NCBI GenBank assembly: GCA_903893215.1
Contig: CAITLJ010000032.1
Span: 1-64,000, forward strand
Source: an uncultured Ferrovum sp.
GTDB lineage: Bacteria; Pseudomonadota; Gammaproteobacteria; Burkholderiales; Ferrovaceae
DNA: 64,000 nt
Direction: 5' to 3'
The notes under the pieces are model-generated. The model saw nothing but the letters and a program-made list of their open reading frames with translations, did not search any database and was not told the DNA's origin. Position 1 is the stretch's first letter. Each line of letters starts with the position of its first letter. This document shows positions 46,084 through 57,783 of this stretch, piece after piece. A program made the position numbers and the translations under genes.

Positions 46084-49000
46084 ATGTCTCGGCATGGGCC
46101 ATCCGCCAACCGGTCCCGGCGATCCTGCTGTTTGCCCTGCTGACGGTGCTGGGTCTGCTCGGCTTCAGTCGCATGGGCATCCAGAACATGCCGGACGTCA
46201 CCTTCCCGGCGGTAATCGTGTCGGCCGGACTGGAGGGGGCCGCCCCGGCGCAGCTGGAAACCGAGGTGGCGCGCAAGATCGAGGCCAAGCTGTCATCGCT
46301 CAACCAGCTCAATCATGTCGAAACGATGATTGCTGATGGTTCAGTGACCATCTCGGTGATCTTCAAGGTGGGCAAGGATCTGGAAGAGGCGCTGGGCGAA
46401 GTGCGCAATGCGGTGGACAGCACCCGTGCCGAGCTGCCGGCCGCGATGCCGCCACCCAGCGTGTTCAAGGTCAATGCCAATGACGACATTACCGTGGCGT
46501 TCACGGTCGAGGCCCCGCAGCTGGACGAGCGGGAGCTCTCGTGGGTGATCGACAACGACATTGCCAAGACCCTGCTCGCCATCCCTGGCGTCAGCGCGGT
46601 GCAGCGCGTCGGTGGGGTCAACCGCGAGGTCCATGTCGACCTGGATCCGGCCGCCATGGCCAGCCTCAACGTGAGTCCGGTGACGGTATCTGCCCAGCTG
46701 CGTGCGATCGAGCGCGACACGTCCGGCGGCCAGGGCGAAGTGGGGGGCGGCCGCCAGTCGGTGCGTACGCTGGCCGCCGCCCAGGGCGTGGAAGACATCG
46801 CCGCGCTGAACCTGCCGCTGGGTGACGGACGGCGCATCCGCCTCGACCAGATTGCCCGGGTGAGCGACACCATTGCCGACCGCTCTTCGCTGGCCTATCT
46901 GGATGGCAAGCCGGTGGTGGGTTTTCAGGTGAACCGCTCGCGCGGCTATTCCGATGTCAGTGTCGGGACTGCCGTACGTGCGGCACTCGATGTTTTCGGC
47001 AAAGCCCACCCCGACATCGTGGTGCGCGAGCCGATCGACTACGTGGCCCCCATCCGGCAGGTCTACGATGCCTCGATGCAGCTGCTGGTCGAGGGCGCGG
47101 TGCTGGCCGTGGCGGTGGTGCTGCTGTTCCTGCGCAACATGCGCGCCACCCTCGTGGCAGCCACCGCGTTGCCGCTGTCGATCATCCCGACCTTCGCGGT
47201 GATGCAGTGGCTCGGTTACTCGTTGAACTTCATCACCCTGCTGGCGCTGGCCATGGTGGTGGGCATCCTGGTGGATGATGCGATCGTCGAGATCGAGAAC
47301 ATCGAGCGGCACATGCGCAGCGGCAAGCCACCGCTGCAGGCCGCCATCGATGCGGCAGACGAGATCGGACTGGCCGTGATTGCCACCTCGCTCACGCTGG
47401 TGGCGGTGTTCCTGCCCACCGCTTTCCTGGGCGGGATCGCAGGACTGTTCTTTCGCCAGTTCGGTATCACGGCCGCCACGGCCGTGCTGATGTCGCTGCT
47501 GGTGGCGCGACTGCTCACCCCGATGATGGCGGCCTACCTGCTCAGGCCAGCAGCGGTGGTCGAGGAGACCGATGGCGGCGCCATGCGCGGGTATGTCGCG
47601 CTGGTCGAGACATGTCTGGCCCACCGCAAGACCACGCTGGCGGTGGCCGGTCTGGTGTTCCTGGGTTCACTTGCGCTCACGCCGCGCATTCCCACCGAAT
47701 TCTTTCCCCCCGATGACGACGGTCGGTCGCGCGTGACGCTGACCCTGCCCCCCGGGGCCAATCTGGAGCAGACGCGCGCCACCGCCGTGGCTGCGGCCGC
47801 CATCCTGCGCCGCACTGCCGAAGTGAAGGCGATTTACACGCTGGTGGGGGAGGCGGCAGCGGCGGGGGATATCGACACGCCGAATGTGGGCACGGCCAAA
47901 CTGCGCATCGTGCTGAGCGACCGACACGATCGCACGCGCTCACGGCAGGAGATCGAGAAGGAGTGGCGCGAGCGCCTGCAGGCGCTGCCGGGTGTGCGCG
48001 TGCAGGTGGCGGAGGGTGCGGACGGCACCAGCATGGCATTGACGCTGGGCAGCGATGATCCGCAGGCGCTGCTGGCAACGGCGGTCGACCTGCAGCGCTC
48101 ACTTCGTACCCTCAATGGCATCGGCAGCGTCACGTCCAGTGCCGAGCTGCAACGGCCAGAAGTACAGATCATTCCCGACTTTGCCCGCGCTGCGGCCCTC
48201 GGTGTGTCGGTGGCTGATCTGTCCGATCTGGTACGCGTGGCCACCTACGGTGATTTTGCCGCCGCCCTGCCCAAGCTCAACCTGCCGCAACGGCAGCTGT
48301 CGGTCCGGGTACGCGTTGCCCCGGAAGCGCGGCGCGACCTCAACCTGCTCGGTGAGTTGCGCCTGCCGGTCGGTGCAGGCAGTGTGGCACTGTCGAGTGT
48401 GGCGGAAGTGCGCATCGGCAGTGGACCGGCGCAGATCGCGCGCCTGGATCGCGAACGCCAGGTGACACTCACGACAGAGCTCAACGGTCGTCCGCTGGGC
48501 GAACTCAACAAGGAGGCGCGTGCGCTGCCGGTGCTGAAAAACCTGCCGCCCCACGTGCATCTGGTCGAGGTGGGCGACCTGCAGCAGATGCAGGAAATGT
48601 TCGCCAGTTTTGGTGTGGCGATGGCGATCGGCGCCTTATGCATTTTTTCGGTGTTGGTCCTGTTGTTCCACGATTTCCTGCAACCCTTCACCATCCTGTC
48701 GGCAGTGCCGCTGTCGGTCTCTGGCGCGGTCGGCGCGCTGATCGTTACCCGTGCGCACTTTTCGATGGCTACCGTGATCGGGCTGATCCTGCTGATGGGG
48801 GTGGTCACCAAGAATTCGATTCTGCTGGTCGAGTATGCGGTGGTGTCGCGCCAGCGCCTTGGCATCGGGCGTCGCGAGGCACTGCTGCTGGCCTGCCGTA
48901 AACGTGCACGCCCGATCATCATGACTACCATCGCGCTGACGGCGGGCATGCTGCCGGTGGCGCTGGGGACCGGCGCCAGCGACACCTTCCGGCAGAACAG

Positions 49001-49142
49001 TGCCATCGTGGTGATCGGCGGCACGATCGCCTCGACGTTTCTGAGCTTGTTGGTGGTGCCGGTGATCTACACCTGTGTGGATGACCTGCAGAACCTGTGC
49101 GGTCGACTGCGCATGCGCTTTCGCGGCCAACCGGCCGTGTAG
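46080..49142 (+). CDS. RND efflux pump, HAE-like (second system)
   Basis: 1020 aa, full length. The N-terminal helix reads MNVSAWAIRQPVPAILLFAL. Helix 4 carries the proton-relay pair Asp399-Asp400 in VGILVDDAIVEIENIERH, as in hydrophobic/amphiphilic (HAE) pumps and unlike the Asp/Asp/Glu pattern of the metal pump at 9743. The region around 900-1000 includes VIGLILLMGVVTKNSILLVEY. MNVSAWAIRQPVPA and the short loops resemble the HAE members of betaproteobacteria that export drugs, dyes or lipid-like compounds. The exact substrate is unknown. No regulator gene is adjacent. Confidence 0.93.
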   Translation: MNVSAWAIRQPVPAILLFALLTVLGLLGFSRMGIQNMPDVTFPAVIVSAGLEGAAPAQLETEVARKIEAKLSSLNQLNHVETMIADGSVTISVIFKVGKDLEEALGEVRNAVDSTRAELPAAMPPPSVFKVNANDDITVAFTVEAPQLDERELSWVIDNDIAKTLLAIPGVSAVQRVGGVNREVHVDLDPAAMASLNVSPVTVSAQLRAIERDTSGGQGEVGGGRQSVRTLAAAQGVEDIAALNLPLGDGRRIRLDQIARVSDTIADRSSLAYLDGKPVVGFQVNRSRGYSDVSVGTAVRAALDVFGKAHPDIVVREPIDYVAPIRQVYDASMQLLVEGAVLAVAVVLLFLRNMRATLVAATALPLSIIPTFAVMQWLGYSLNFITLLALAMVVGILVDDAIVEIENIERHMRSGKPPLQAAIDAADEIGLAVIATSLTLVAVFLPTAFLGGIAGLFFRQFGITAATAVLMSLLVARLLTPMMAAYLLRPAAVVEETDGGAMRGYVALVETCLAHRKTTLAVAGLVFLGSLALTPRIPTEFFPPDDDGRSRVTLTLPPGANLEQTRATAVAAAAILRRTAEVKAIYTLVGEAAAAGDIDTPNVGTAKLRIVLSDRHDRTRSRQEIEKEWRERLQALPGVRVQVAEGADGTSMALTLGSDDPQALLATAVDLQRSLRTLNGIGSVTSSAELQRPEVQIIPDFARAAALGVSVADLSDLVRVATYGDFAAALPKLNLPQRQLSVRVRVAPEARRDLNLLGELRLPVGAGSVALSSVAEVRIGSGPAQIARLDRERQVTLTTELNGRPLGELNKEARALPVLKNLPPHVHLVEVGDLQQMQEMFASFGVAMAIGALCIFSVLVLLFHDFLQPFTILSAVPLSVSGAVGALIVTRAHFSMATVIGLILLMGVVTKNSILLVEYAVVSRQRLGIGRREALLLACRKRARPIIMTTIALTAGMLPVALGTGASDTFRQNSAIVVIGGTIASTFLSLLVVPVIYTCVDDLQNLCGRLRMRFRGQPAV

Positions 49143-49404
49143 GGAGGGAACGGGCGCGCCCCCCGGGGCGATGCGCTGATGTCGTCGCGCAGGATGGCCC
49201 TGCCATGCCGCGCGCTTGGCGATCCCGCCGGGTGTTTCAGAGATACTGGTGCACGGCCCCGCTCCCGGTTTGCACCCAATGGCGATCTAACGATCGATGT
49301 ACGCACGAAAATACATCTCGATGTAGGTATTCGATGGATATTCCGCCGAAGAGGAACGTACCTACATCCATGGTTAAAAGGTCATTGCGAACAAAACCGC
49401 ATGA
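49143..49404. other. Noncoding spacer between the RND pump and the proS repeats
   Basis: These 262 bases carry no convincing gene. The first about 120 are GC-rich. The next about 110 (49270-49380) are clearly less GC-rich and hold several short dyads built on TACATC/GATGTA, then GGTCATTGCGAACAAAAC. That composition change suggests a small acquired or degenerate element, but no ORF, IS end or tRNA is visible. Confidence 0.5.
49312..49368. repeat. Nested inverted repeats (TACATC / GATGTA / TACATC)
   Basis: TACATC (49312-49317) is followed after 2 bases by GATGTA (49320-49325). GATGTAGGTA (49320-49329) also pairs perfectly with TACCTACATC (49359-49368) across 29 bases. The shared middle arm could switch between two hairpins. 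Neither has a T-run. Confidence 0.55.
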
Positions 49405-49524
49405 GGCCCCGGCCAATTGTCCACAGTTGCTGGCCAACCGTAGTCAGTTGCCGGCCAGCCGTCCTCAGTTGCCGGCCAACCGACCTCAGTAGCTGGCCAA
49501 CCGTCCTCAGTTGCCGGCCAAAGC
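49405..49524. repeat. 21-bp tandem repeat, about 5.7 copies, at the end of proS
   Basis: The unit is close to GTTGCCGGCCAACCGTCCTC plus A. Copies start at 49405 (degenerate), 49426, 49447, 49468, 49489 and 49510 (partial, inside proS). On the minus strand each copy reads GGCCGGCAAC-TGA, that is, the last codons of proS plus its stop. The array therefore looks like a repeated duplication of the proS 3' end. Because 21 is a multiple of 3, every copy keeps an in-frame stop, so proS length is unaffected. Confidence 0.85.
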
Positions 49525-51222
49525 CGCCTGAACGGTGGCCAGTGCCTCGCCAACCGGCACCTTGACGGCTTCCACATCGCGACGGCCCTGGAATTCGATC
49601 ACCCCTTCCTTCAGGCCACGCTCACCGATCACGAAGCGGTAGGGCACGCCGATCAGTTCCTGGTCGGCCAGCAGCACGCCGGGGCGTTCGTCGCGGTCAT
49701 CGATCAGCACATCGATGCCGGCGGCCTGAAGTTGGGCATACAAGCCTTCCGCGGCTTCGCGCACCGTCTCGCTGCGTGACAGCCCCATCGGGATGATCGC
49801 CACCTCGAAGGGCGCCAGTGCGCGCGGAAAGATGATGCCGCGTTCGTCATGGTTCTGCTCGATCGCCGCAGCCACCACCCGGCTCACGCCGATGCCATAA
49901 CAGCCCATCTCGGCCACCGTGGACTTGCCGGTGCGATCGAGGAAGGTCACCTGCAGGGCTTCGGAATACTTGGTACGCAGCTGGAAAATGTGTCCCACCT
50001 CGATGCCGCGGCACAATTCGAGCGCCCCCGCCCCGTCCGGGCTCGGATCGCCGGCCACCACGTTGCGCAGGTCCTCCACTGCATCGGGTTCGGGCAGGTC
50101 GCGACCGAAGTTCACGCCGGTCAGGTGCAGCGGCGCCTGGTTGGCGCCGACCACGAAATCGCCCAGGGCGGCCACCGCCCGGTCAGCCACCACCCGGATC
50201 CGGCTTCGATCGATGCCGACCGGACCCATGTAGCCCTTCACGGCACCCAGCAGGTCGATCAGCTCGGCCTCCGTGGCCATGCGCCAGCCCGCAATCCGCT
50301 TGCCTGCCTTCACATCGTTCAGCTCATGATCGCCGCGTAGCAACAGCATCACGGCGCGCCCTTCACCATCCATGCCCAGCAGGGTCTTCACGGTGGTCCG
50401 CAGGTCGATCTGCAGGAAGGCAGCCACGTCAGCACAGGTGGTTTTGCCCGGGGTCGGCACCTGGGTCAGAGCTGCGGCGGGGGCAGGGCGCGCGGTGGCT
50501 GGCGCCACGGCTTCGGCCAGTTCGACGTTGGCGATATAGGGCGAGTCCGGGCAGAAGGCAATCGCGTCTTCGCCGGAGTCGGCCAGCACATGGAATTCGT
50601 GCGAGCCCGAGCCACCGATGGCCCCCGTGTCGGCGGCAACCGCGCGGAACACCAGGCCGAGTCGGCTGAAGATGGCGGAATAGGCGGCATACATGCGGTC
50701 ATAGGTGATCTGCAGCGACGCAAAGTCCTCATGGAAGGAATAGGCGTCCTTCATCAGAAATTCACGTGCGCGCATCACGCCAAAACGCGGGCGGATCTCG
50801 TCGCGGAACTTGGTCTGGATCTGGTAGTAATTGACTGGCAGCTGACGATAGCTGCGCAGTTCGCGCCGTGCCACGTCACAAATCACTTCCTCGTGGGTGG
50901 GGCCGAAGCAAAACTCGCGCTTGTGGCGGTCGCTGATCTTCAGCATTTGCTCGCCAAACTGTTCCCAGCGACCGGATTCCTGCCACAACTCGGCAGGCTG
51001 GACGGCCGGCATCAGCAGTTCGAGTGCCCCGGCACGATTCATTTCGTCACGCACCACGCCCTCCACCTTGCGCAGCACGCGCAGGCCCAGCGGCATCCAG
51101 GTATAGAGTCCGCTGCCGAGACGGCGGATCAGTCCTGCACGCAGCATCAGGCGATGGCTGACCAGTTCGGCCTCGCCCGGAGCTTCCTTGAGGGTGGAAA
51201 TGAAGAACTGCGAGGCGCGCAT
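49507..51222 (-). CDS. proS: Prolyl-tRNA synthetase (bacterial type)
   Basis: 571 aa. It charges tRNA-Pro. Class II catalytic core: motif 1 around [20 protein letters not shown], motif 2 around [21 protein letters not shown], and motif 3 near the C-terminal catalytic segment with [18 protein letters not shown]. The editing insertion (INS) domain (about 225-400) that removes mischarged Ala is present. The anticodon-binding domain (about 470-571) ends ALAGN. It starts at ATG 51222. The stop codon lies inside the first unit of a 21-bp tandem array. It is divergent from the M28 peptidase gene. Confidence 0.97.
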   Translation of the reverse strand: MRASQFFISTLKEAPGEAELVSHRLMLRAGLIRRLGSGLYTWMPLGLRVLRKVEGVVRDEMNRAGALELLMPAVQPAELWQESGRWEQFGEQMLKISDRHKREFCFGPTHEEVICDVARRELRSYRQLPVNYYQIQTKFRDEIRPRFGVMRAREFLMKDAYSFHEDFASLQITYDRMYAAYSAIFSRLGLVFRAVAADTGAIGGSGSHEFHVLADSGEDAIAFCPDSPYIANVELAEAVAPATARPAPAAALTQVPTPGKTTCADVAAFLQIDLRTTVKTLLGMDGEGRAVMLLLRGDHELNDVKAGKRIAGWRMATEAELIDLLGAVKGYMGPVGIDRSRIRVVADRAVAALGDFVVGANQAPLHLTGVNFGRDLPEPDAVEDLRNVVAGDPSPDGAGALELCRGIEVGHIFQLRTKYSEALQVTFLDRTGKSTVAEMGCYGIGVSRVVAAAIEQNHDERGIIFPRALAPFEVAIIPMGLSRSETVREAAEGLYAQLQAAGIDVLIDDRDERPGVLLADQELIGVPYRFVIGERGLKEGVIEFQGRRDVEAVKVPVGEALATVQAALAGN

Positions 51223-51326
51223 GGGCAGGATCCTGAAACGGAAAAAAGCAGTAGTTTAGCTGACCGGGGCCTTCCCACGTTGGGGCAGGTAGACTGATGG
51301 CATCACCAAGGCCGAGGAGCAGGCAG

Positions 51327-53132
51327 ATGGAGGGCAAGGGCGCTTGGCCAGCGGGCCAGGTTGGGGCGCTGCACCGGGGTTGGCCGGGCCTGCGCTGGCG
51401 GTCGCCCGGCCGGGCTGACGCAGGCCGGGTCGGCTGGTGGTCAATGGTGATCTGTCTGCCCTGGTTGGCGGCGTGCGCCGTCGCGCCACCGCAAGGCTCC
51501 GGCCTTGCCGATGGCGCAGTGCCGGTGCGGGCGGCATCGACCATCGACCCGCTCCTGGCGGCGCGTGCCATGATTTCTGCACCCACCATGCTGCAGGATA
51601 TCCGCACTCTGGCTTCCGACGCCTTTGAGGGCCGCGCCCCGGGCACGCCGGGTGAGGACCTCACCGTGGAATGGCTTGGCGCCCGTTTTCGTGCGTTGGG
51701 TCTGCAGCCTGCTGGTGGCGGGGGCAAGTATGGCCAGCCGGTGCCGCTGACGGCCTATACCTCCCAGACCAGCCTCACCCTCACCGTGAAGGGCAAGCCA
51801 CACGTGCTCACCCCGCTGCGTGACTTTGTCACCTGGTCGCCGGTGCCCCTGCGCGACCTGGCCATTGATGCTTCTGAGGTGGTGTTTGTGGGGTACGGGG
51901 TGATCGCGCCTGAATACGGCTGGAACGACTACAAAGGCGTGGATTTGCGTGGCAAGACCCTGCTGATGCTGGTCAACGACCCGCAGGTGCCCGACCCCGC
52001 CAATCCCGACCGGCTGGATCCCGCCATGTTTCGCGGTGATGCCATGACCTACTACGGCCGCTGGACTTACAAGTACGAGATGGCGGCGCGGCAGGGTGCG
52101 GCGGCGGTGTTGATCGTGCATGAGCCGGCGCTGGCAGGGTATCCATGGCAGGTGGTGGCCAACAGCTGGGGTCAGGAAAACTACGTGCTGGCGTCGGCCA
52201 CCACCAATACCGACTATCCGATGGCGCCGGGCTGGATCGAGGGACGGCAGGCGCGCACCCTGCTGCAGGCCGCCGGGCTGGACCTGGACCGCCTGCGCGC
52301 TGCCGCCTTGCGCGCCGATTTCCGGCCCATGCGTCTGCCGATGCAGGCGCGTTTCCGCATCCGCAATCGCTGGCGCGAAGTGCAGAGCGCCAATGTGCTG
52401 GCGCGCGTCGAAGGAAGCGACCCCGCGCTGCGCAACGAGGCGGTGGTGTATACCGCGCACTGGGACCACTTCGGGCGCGACCAGCGTGACGGACAGGACC
52501 GCATCTACCATGGCGCGCTGGACAATGCGGCGGGTGTCTCCGGCATGCTGCAGATTGCCGGGGCCATGGCGGCCATGCAGCCACCGCCCAGACGCAGCGT
52601 GCTGTTTGTGTCCACCACCGCAGAAGAGCGTGGCCTGCTCGGGGCGCGGTGGTATGTGCATCATCCGGCCGTGCCGCTGGCGCAGACGGTTGCCAACATC
52701 AATATCGACGGCATCAACCCCTATGGACGCAGCACCGGGGTCGATGTGATTGGCTATGGCAACAATTCACTGGAAGACATGCTGATAGATGTCGCGCTGG
52801 GACAGGACCGTCAGGTGTTTGCAGAAGCCCGCCCCGAACTGGGCCTGATGTATCGCTCCGACCAATTCGAGTTTGCCCGCGCCGGCGTGCCGTCCTTGTT
52901 CATGAGCGCGCATCCGGTGTTGCGCGGTCGCTCGCAGGAAGCAGCGCGTCAGTTGATCGAGGGCTACGCCGCGCATGATTACCACACGCCCGAAGACAGG
53001 GTACGCGAAGACTGGGACCTCAGCGGCGCGGTGGAAGACCTGCAGCTGCTGCTGGAAGTGGGGCTGCGTGCAGCCAACGCGGAGCGGCGACCGGAATGGA
53101 AGCCCGGGGCAGAGTTTGCCCGGCAGCCCTGA
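51327..53132 (+). CDS. M28-family zinc aminopeptidase-like lipoprotein
   Basis: 601 aa from ATG 51327, chosen for AGGAG 7 bases upstream; ATG 51297 and ATG 51444 are alternatives. Residues about 37-52 (WWSMVICLPWLAAC) form a lipoprotein-type signal that ends in Cys, which gives an unusually long 37-residue basic lead from this start. A PA domain (about 170-310) interrupts the M28 peptidase domain. Zinc-site segments are VVYTAHWDHFG, HGALDNAAGVSGM and VSTTAEERGLLGARWY. The last His ligand is probably in FMSAHPV or YHTPEDR. It probably releases N-terminal amino acids in the periplasm. Confidence 0.92.
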   Translation: MEGKGAWPAGQVGALHRGWPGLRWRSPGRADAGRVGWWSMVICLPWLAACAVAPPQGSGLADGAVPVRAASTIDPLLAARAMISAPTMLQDIRTLASDAFEGRAPGTPGEDLTVEWLGARFRALGLQPAGGGGKYGQPVPLTAYTSQTSLTLTVKGKPHVLTPLRDFVTWSPVPLRDLAIDASEVVFVGYGVIAPEYGWNDYKGVDLRGKTLLMLVNDPQVPDPANPDRLDPAMFRGDAMTYYGRWTYKYEMAARQGAAAVLIVHEPALAGYPWQVVANSWGQENYVLASATTNTDYPMAPGWIEGRQARTLLQAAGLDLDRLRAAALRADFRPMRLPMQARFRIRNRWREVQSANVLARVEGSDPALRNEAVVYTAHWDHFGRDQRDGQDRIYHGALDNAAGVSGMLQIAGAMAAMQPPPRRSVLFVSTTAEERGLLGARWYVHHPAVPLAQTVANINIDGINPYGRSTGVDVIGYGNNSLEDMLIDVALGQDRQVFAEARPELGLMYRSDQFEFARAGVPSLFMSAHPVLRGRSQEAARQLIEGYAAHDYHTPEDRVREDWDLSGAVEDLQLLLEVGLRAANAERRPEWKPGAEFARQP

Positions 53133-53155
53133 GCCGGCTGCGCGCGGGCAGGCGT

Positions 53156-55560
<2,405 letters not shown>

Positions 55561-55611
55561 TCAATTTCCTGCAGATGGCACCGGGCCACCTGCCGTGCCG
55601 TGCTGAAAGCC

Positions 55612-55881
55612 TCAGGCTTCCTGCACGTACGGCTGCACGGATGCCGTCTTGCGCTTCAGCGGGCCCTTGGTGCTGAATACGACGTGACCGTCGACCTTGG
55701 CGAACAGCGTGTGGTCCTTGCCGATACCAACGTTGGTGCCCGGGTGCACGCGGGTGCCGCGTTGACGGATGATGATGCTGCCAGCGGGGATCAATTCGCC
55801 GCCGTAGGCTTTCACGCCAAGACGCTTTGCTTGTGAGTCGCGGCCGTTACGTGAACTGCCGCCTGCTTTCTTGTGTGCCAT
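55612..55881 (-). CDS. rpmA: 50S ribosomal protein L27
   Basis: 89 aa. It begins [20 protein letters not shown], the conserved N-terminus that reaches the peptidyl transferase centre; no cleavable Firmicutes-type extension is present. [11 protein letters not shown]-like and [16 protein letters not shown] segments are intact (here [19 protein letters not shown]). AGGAG precedes the ATG. The rplU gene is 22 bases upstream. Confidence 0.97.
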   Translation of the reverse strand: MAHKKAGGSSRNGRDSQAKRLGVKAYGGELIPAGSIIIRQRGTRVHPGTNVGIGKDHTLFAKVDGHVVFSTKGPLKRKTASVQPYVQEA

Positions 55882-55903
55882 TTGTCAGGTTCTCCTAACG
55901 GAA

Positions 55904-56218
55904 TCAGTTGGCCGAAATGGCGTCGATGCGCACTTCGGTGTAGTTCTGGCGATGGCCTTGGTGCTTCTGGTAGTGCTTGCGGCGACGCATCTTGAAAATC
56001 TTCACCTTGTCGTGGCGGCCGTGCGACAACACGGTGGCGGTGACCTTGGCGCCGGCGATCAGCGGGCGGCCAAAGGTGGTGGTGGTACCGTCGGACACGA
56101 CCAGCACCTGGTCCAGATTGAACTGGGCGCCCACTTCGACTTCCAGTGTTTCGACCTTGAGTTTTTCTCCGGCGGTCACGCGGTACTGCTTTCCACCGGT
56201 TTTGATAACTGCGTACAT
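55904..56218 (-). CDS. rplU: 50S ribosomal protein L21
   Basis: 104 aa. [20 protein letters not shown] is the invariant start, and [19 protein letters not shown] the conserved C-terminal rRNA-binding segment. It is the first gene of the rplU-rpmA(-obg-proB) run. A perfect 8-bp hairpin lies 15 bases before the ATG, where the ribosome site should be, which suggests autoregulation or a leader structure. Confidence 0.97.
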   Translation of the reverse strand: MYAVIKTGGKQYRVTAGEKLKVETLEVEVGAQFNLDQVLVVSDGTTTTFGRPLIAGAKVTATVLSHGRHDKVKIFKMRRRKHYQKHQGHRQNYTEVRIDAISAN

Positions 56219-56232
56219 GGCTTAACCCCAGC

Positions 56233-56250
56233 GCTTTGCCGTGGCAAAGC
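56233..56250 (-). promoter_or_regulatory. Leader hairpin directly before rplU
   Basis: GCTTTGCC and GGCAAAGC pair perfectly (8 bp) with a 2-base centre, so in RNA it would be about 7 bp with a small loop. It ends 15 bases before the ATG and no clear Shine-Dalgarno lies between except GGGGTTAAG. A role in L21 translational control is possible. Confidence 0.5.
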
Positions 56251-56344
56251 TATCAATGATTGCGACTAATCCGCAACTTTAACTTAAAAGCTGCGCTCGT
56301 GCAAGATGAGTGCGCGTCCGGTTACGTGGTGACGCGCGCCGCCC

Positions 56345-57316
56345 TCAGCTGCTGCGGCTGAGCGCGAATTCGGCCAGCGTGGCCAGGGCCTCGCGATGCG
56401 ATCCGGCCGGCAGGGACTGCAGGGCGGCAATCGCCGCGTCCGCTTCGGTGCGGGCGCAGCGGCGCGCCACATCCAGTGCGCCGGTAGCCTCGATGGCCGC
56501 AAGCACCGCCGTCAGGTCGGGGGCCTGATCGGCGTTTTCGATCACGTCGCGGATCAATGCGGCCTGTGCGGGCGAGCCATGGCGCATGACCGCGATCAGG
56601 GGCAGGGTGACCTTGCCTTCCATCAGGTCGTCGCCCAGGTTCTTGCCGGTATCGGCCACCTGCCCGGAATAATCGAGCACGTCGTCGATCACCTGGAAGG
56701 CAGTGCCGAGATGGCCGCCGTAAGCGGCAAGCGCAGCCTCCTGGGCTTGCGTGCAACCCTGCAGGATGGCCGCCAGCCGGGTGGAGGCTTCGAACAGGCG
56801 TGCCGTCTTGTAGCGGATCACCTGCAGGTAACGGGTCTCGTCCACCTCCGGGTCGCGGCAATTCATCAGTTGCAGCACTTCGCCTTCGGCAATGACGTTG
56901 GTGGCGTCGGCCAGCACCTGCATCACCCGCATCGAGTCGATGCCCACCATCATCTGGAAGGCGCGCGAATAGACGAAGTCACCGACCAGCACGGCGGCCG
57001 GATTGCCGAACGCGTGATTGGCCGTCTTGCGGCCACGGCGCATGTCCGAAGCGTCCACCACGTCGTCATGCAAAAGGGTGGCGGTATGGATGAACTCGAC
57101 CACTGCCGCCAGTGTGTGATGCTGTGTGCCCTGATACCCGACGGCGCGCGCTGCCAGCACATGGATCAACGGACGCAGCCGCTTGCCGCCGCCCGCGATG
57201 ATGTATTCCGCCACCTGGCTGACCAGGAGCACTTCTGAGCGCAGTTCAGTGCGGATCACCGCATCCACGGCGGCCATGTCGGCGCTCGCGAGTTGCAGGA
57301 TGTCGTTGAGAGGCAT
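56345..57316 (-). CDS. ispB: All-trans polyprenyl (octaprenyl) diphosphate synthase
   Basis: 323 aa. It makes the side chain of ubiquinone. The first Asp-rich motif is in LLHDDVVDASDMRRG (about 81-95) and the second in FQVIDDVLDYSGQ (about 205-217). GKRLRPL binds isopentenyl diphosphate, and KTA..LF and GDLMEGK-like segments (LGDDLMEGKVTLPLI) are present. It starts at ATG 57316 (MPLNDILQL). It is divergent from tRNA-Pro and the helicase gene. Confidence 0.94.
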   Translation of the reverse strand: MPLNDILQLASADMAAVDAVIRTELRSEVLLVSQVAEYIIAGGGKRLRPLIHVLAARAVGYQGTQHHTLAAVVEFIHTATLLHDDVVDASDMRRGRKTANHAFGNPAAVLVGDFVYSRAFQMMVGIDSMRVMQVLADATNVIAEGEVLQLMNCRDPEVDETRYLQVIRYKTARLFEASTRLAAILQGCTQAQEAALAAYGGHLGTAFQVIDDVLDYSGQVADTGKNLGDDLMEGKVTLPLIAVMRHGSPAQAALIRDVIENADQAPDLTAVLAAIEATGALDVARRCARTEADAAIAALQSLPAGSHREALATLAEFALSRSS

Positions 57317-57405
57317 TGGGGGCGGCTTGAATTGGCGCGGCCGAGGAAGCCGCTGGGTCGGTCGATGGTAGGTAAGGTGCTGTCTGTCCGTCAATCCCAA
57401 CAAAC

Positions 57406-57436
57406 TTGCTGCGTGGCGGTCATTTTCTGCTATAGT
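57406..57436 (+). promoter_or_regulatory. Candidate promoter for tRNA-Pro
   Basis: TTGCTG (57406-57411) and TATAGT (57431-57436) lie 19 bases apart, about 30 bases before the tRNA. The -10 is good; the spacing is longer than ideal. Confidence 0.45.
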
Positions 57437-57467
57437 AGAGGGCTTCATTGTACGAAATACAGTGAAT

Positions 57468-57544
57468 CGGGGTGTAGCTTAGCCTGGTAGAGCGCCACGT
57501 TCGGGACGTGGAGGCCGGAGGTTCGAATCCTCTCACCCCGACCA
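57468..57544 (+). tRNA. tRNA-Pro (anticodon CGG)
   Basis: 77 bases including an encoded CCA. The acceptor arms CGGGGTG and CACCCCG pair fully. The anticodon stem CCACG/CGTGG holds loop TTCGGGA, so the anticodon is CGG. The T arm contains GGTTCGAATCC. It decodes CCG, a heavily used proline codon in this GC-rich genome. The gene is between ispB (divergent) and the helicase. Confidence 0.97.
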
Positions 57545-57754
57545 GTCTCATCTCCCGCAGTCCCTGAATCTGACCAATCAAGCAGATTCCTGATGAAGCC
57601 TTTCGAGGCCGAATCGCAGAGATCGGCAGCCAGCGTGTCTGGTGCCATTCCCTCCGTGCCCTGTTGGACGATGTGATCCTTGAACCGTTGTTGTCGCAGC
57701 CCACAAGGCTGAGCAGCAGCATTGCCAGTTGCGTTTTGCAGCCGGCACGTCCAC

Positions 57755-57775
57755 AGGAGAGTCCCTCAGAGGGAC
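57755..57775 (+). promoter_or_regulatory. Ribosome site followed by a start-proximal hairpin, helicase leader
   Basis: AGGAGA (57755-57760) is 23 bases before the helicase ATG, too far for normal initiation. Between them GTCCC-TCAGA-GGGAC forms a small hairpin (57761-57775) that would bring the two closer. Structured leaders are known for cold-inducible DEAD-box genes; this one is inferred. The leader from the tRNA end to the ATG is 239 bases and holds no other feature I can name. Confidence 0.4.
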
Positions 57776-57783
57776 GCACACCT

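Noticed and set aside
49405-49524. CRISPR array
   Set aside because: The repeats are directly adjacent with no spacers, are only 21 bp, and match the end of proS.
49374-49577. Small protein with WPATEDG heptads
   Set aside because: The heptads are the frame-shifted reading of the 21-bp array and of the proS end; no ribosome site or homology supports it.
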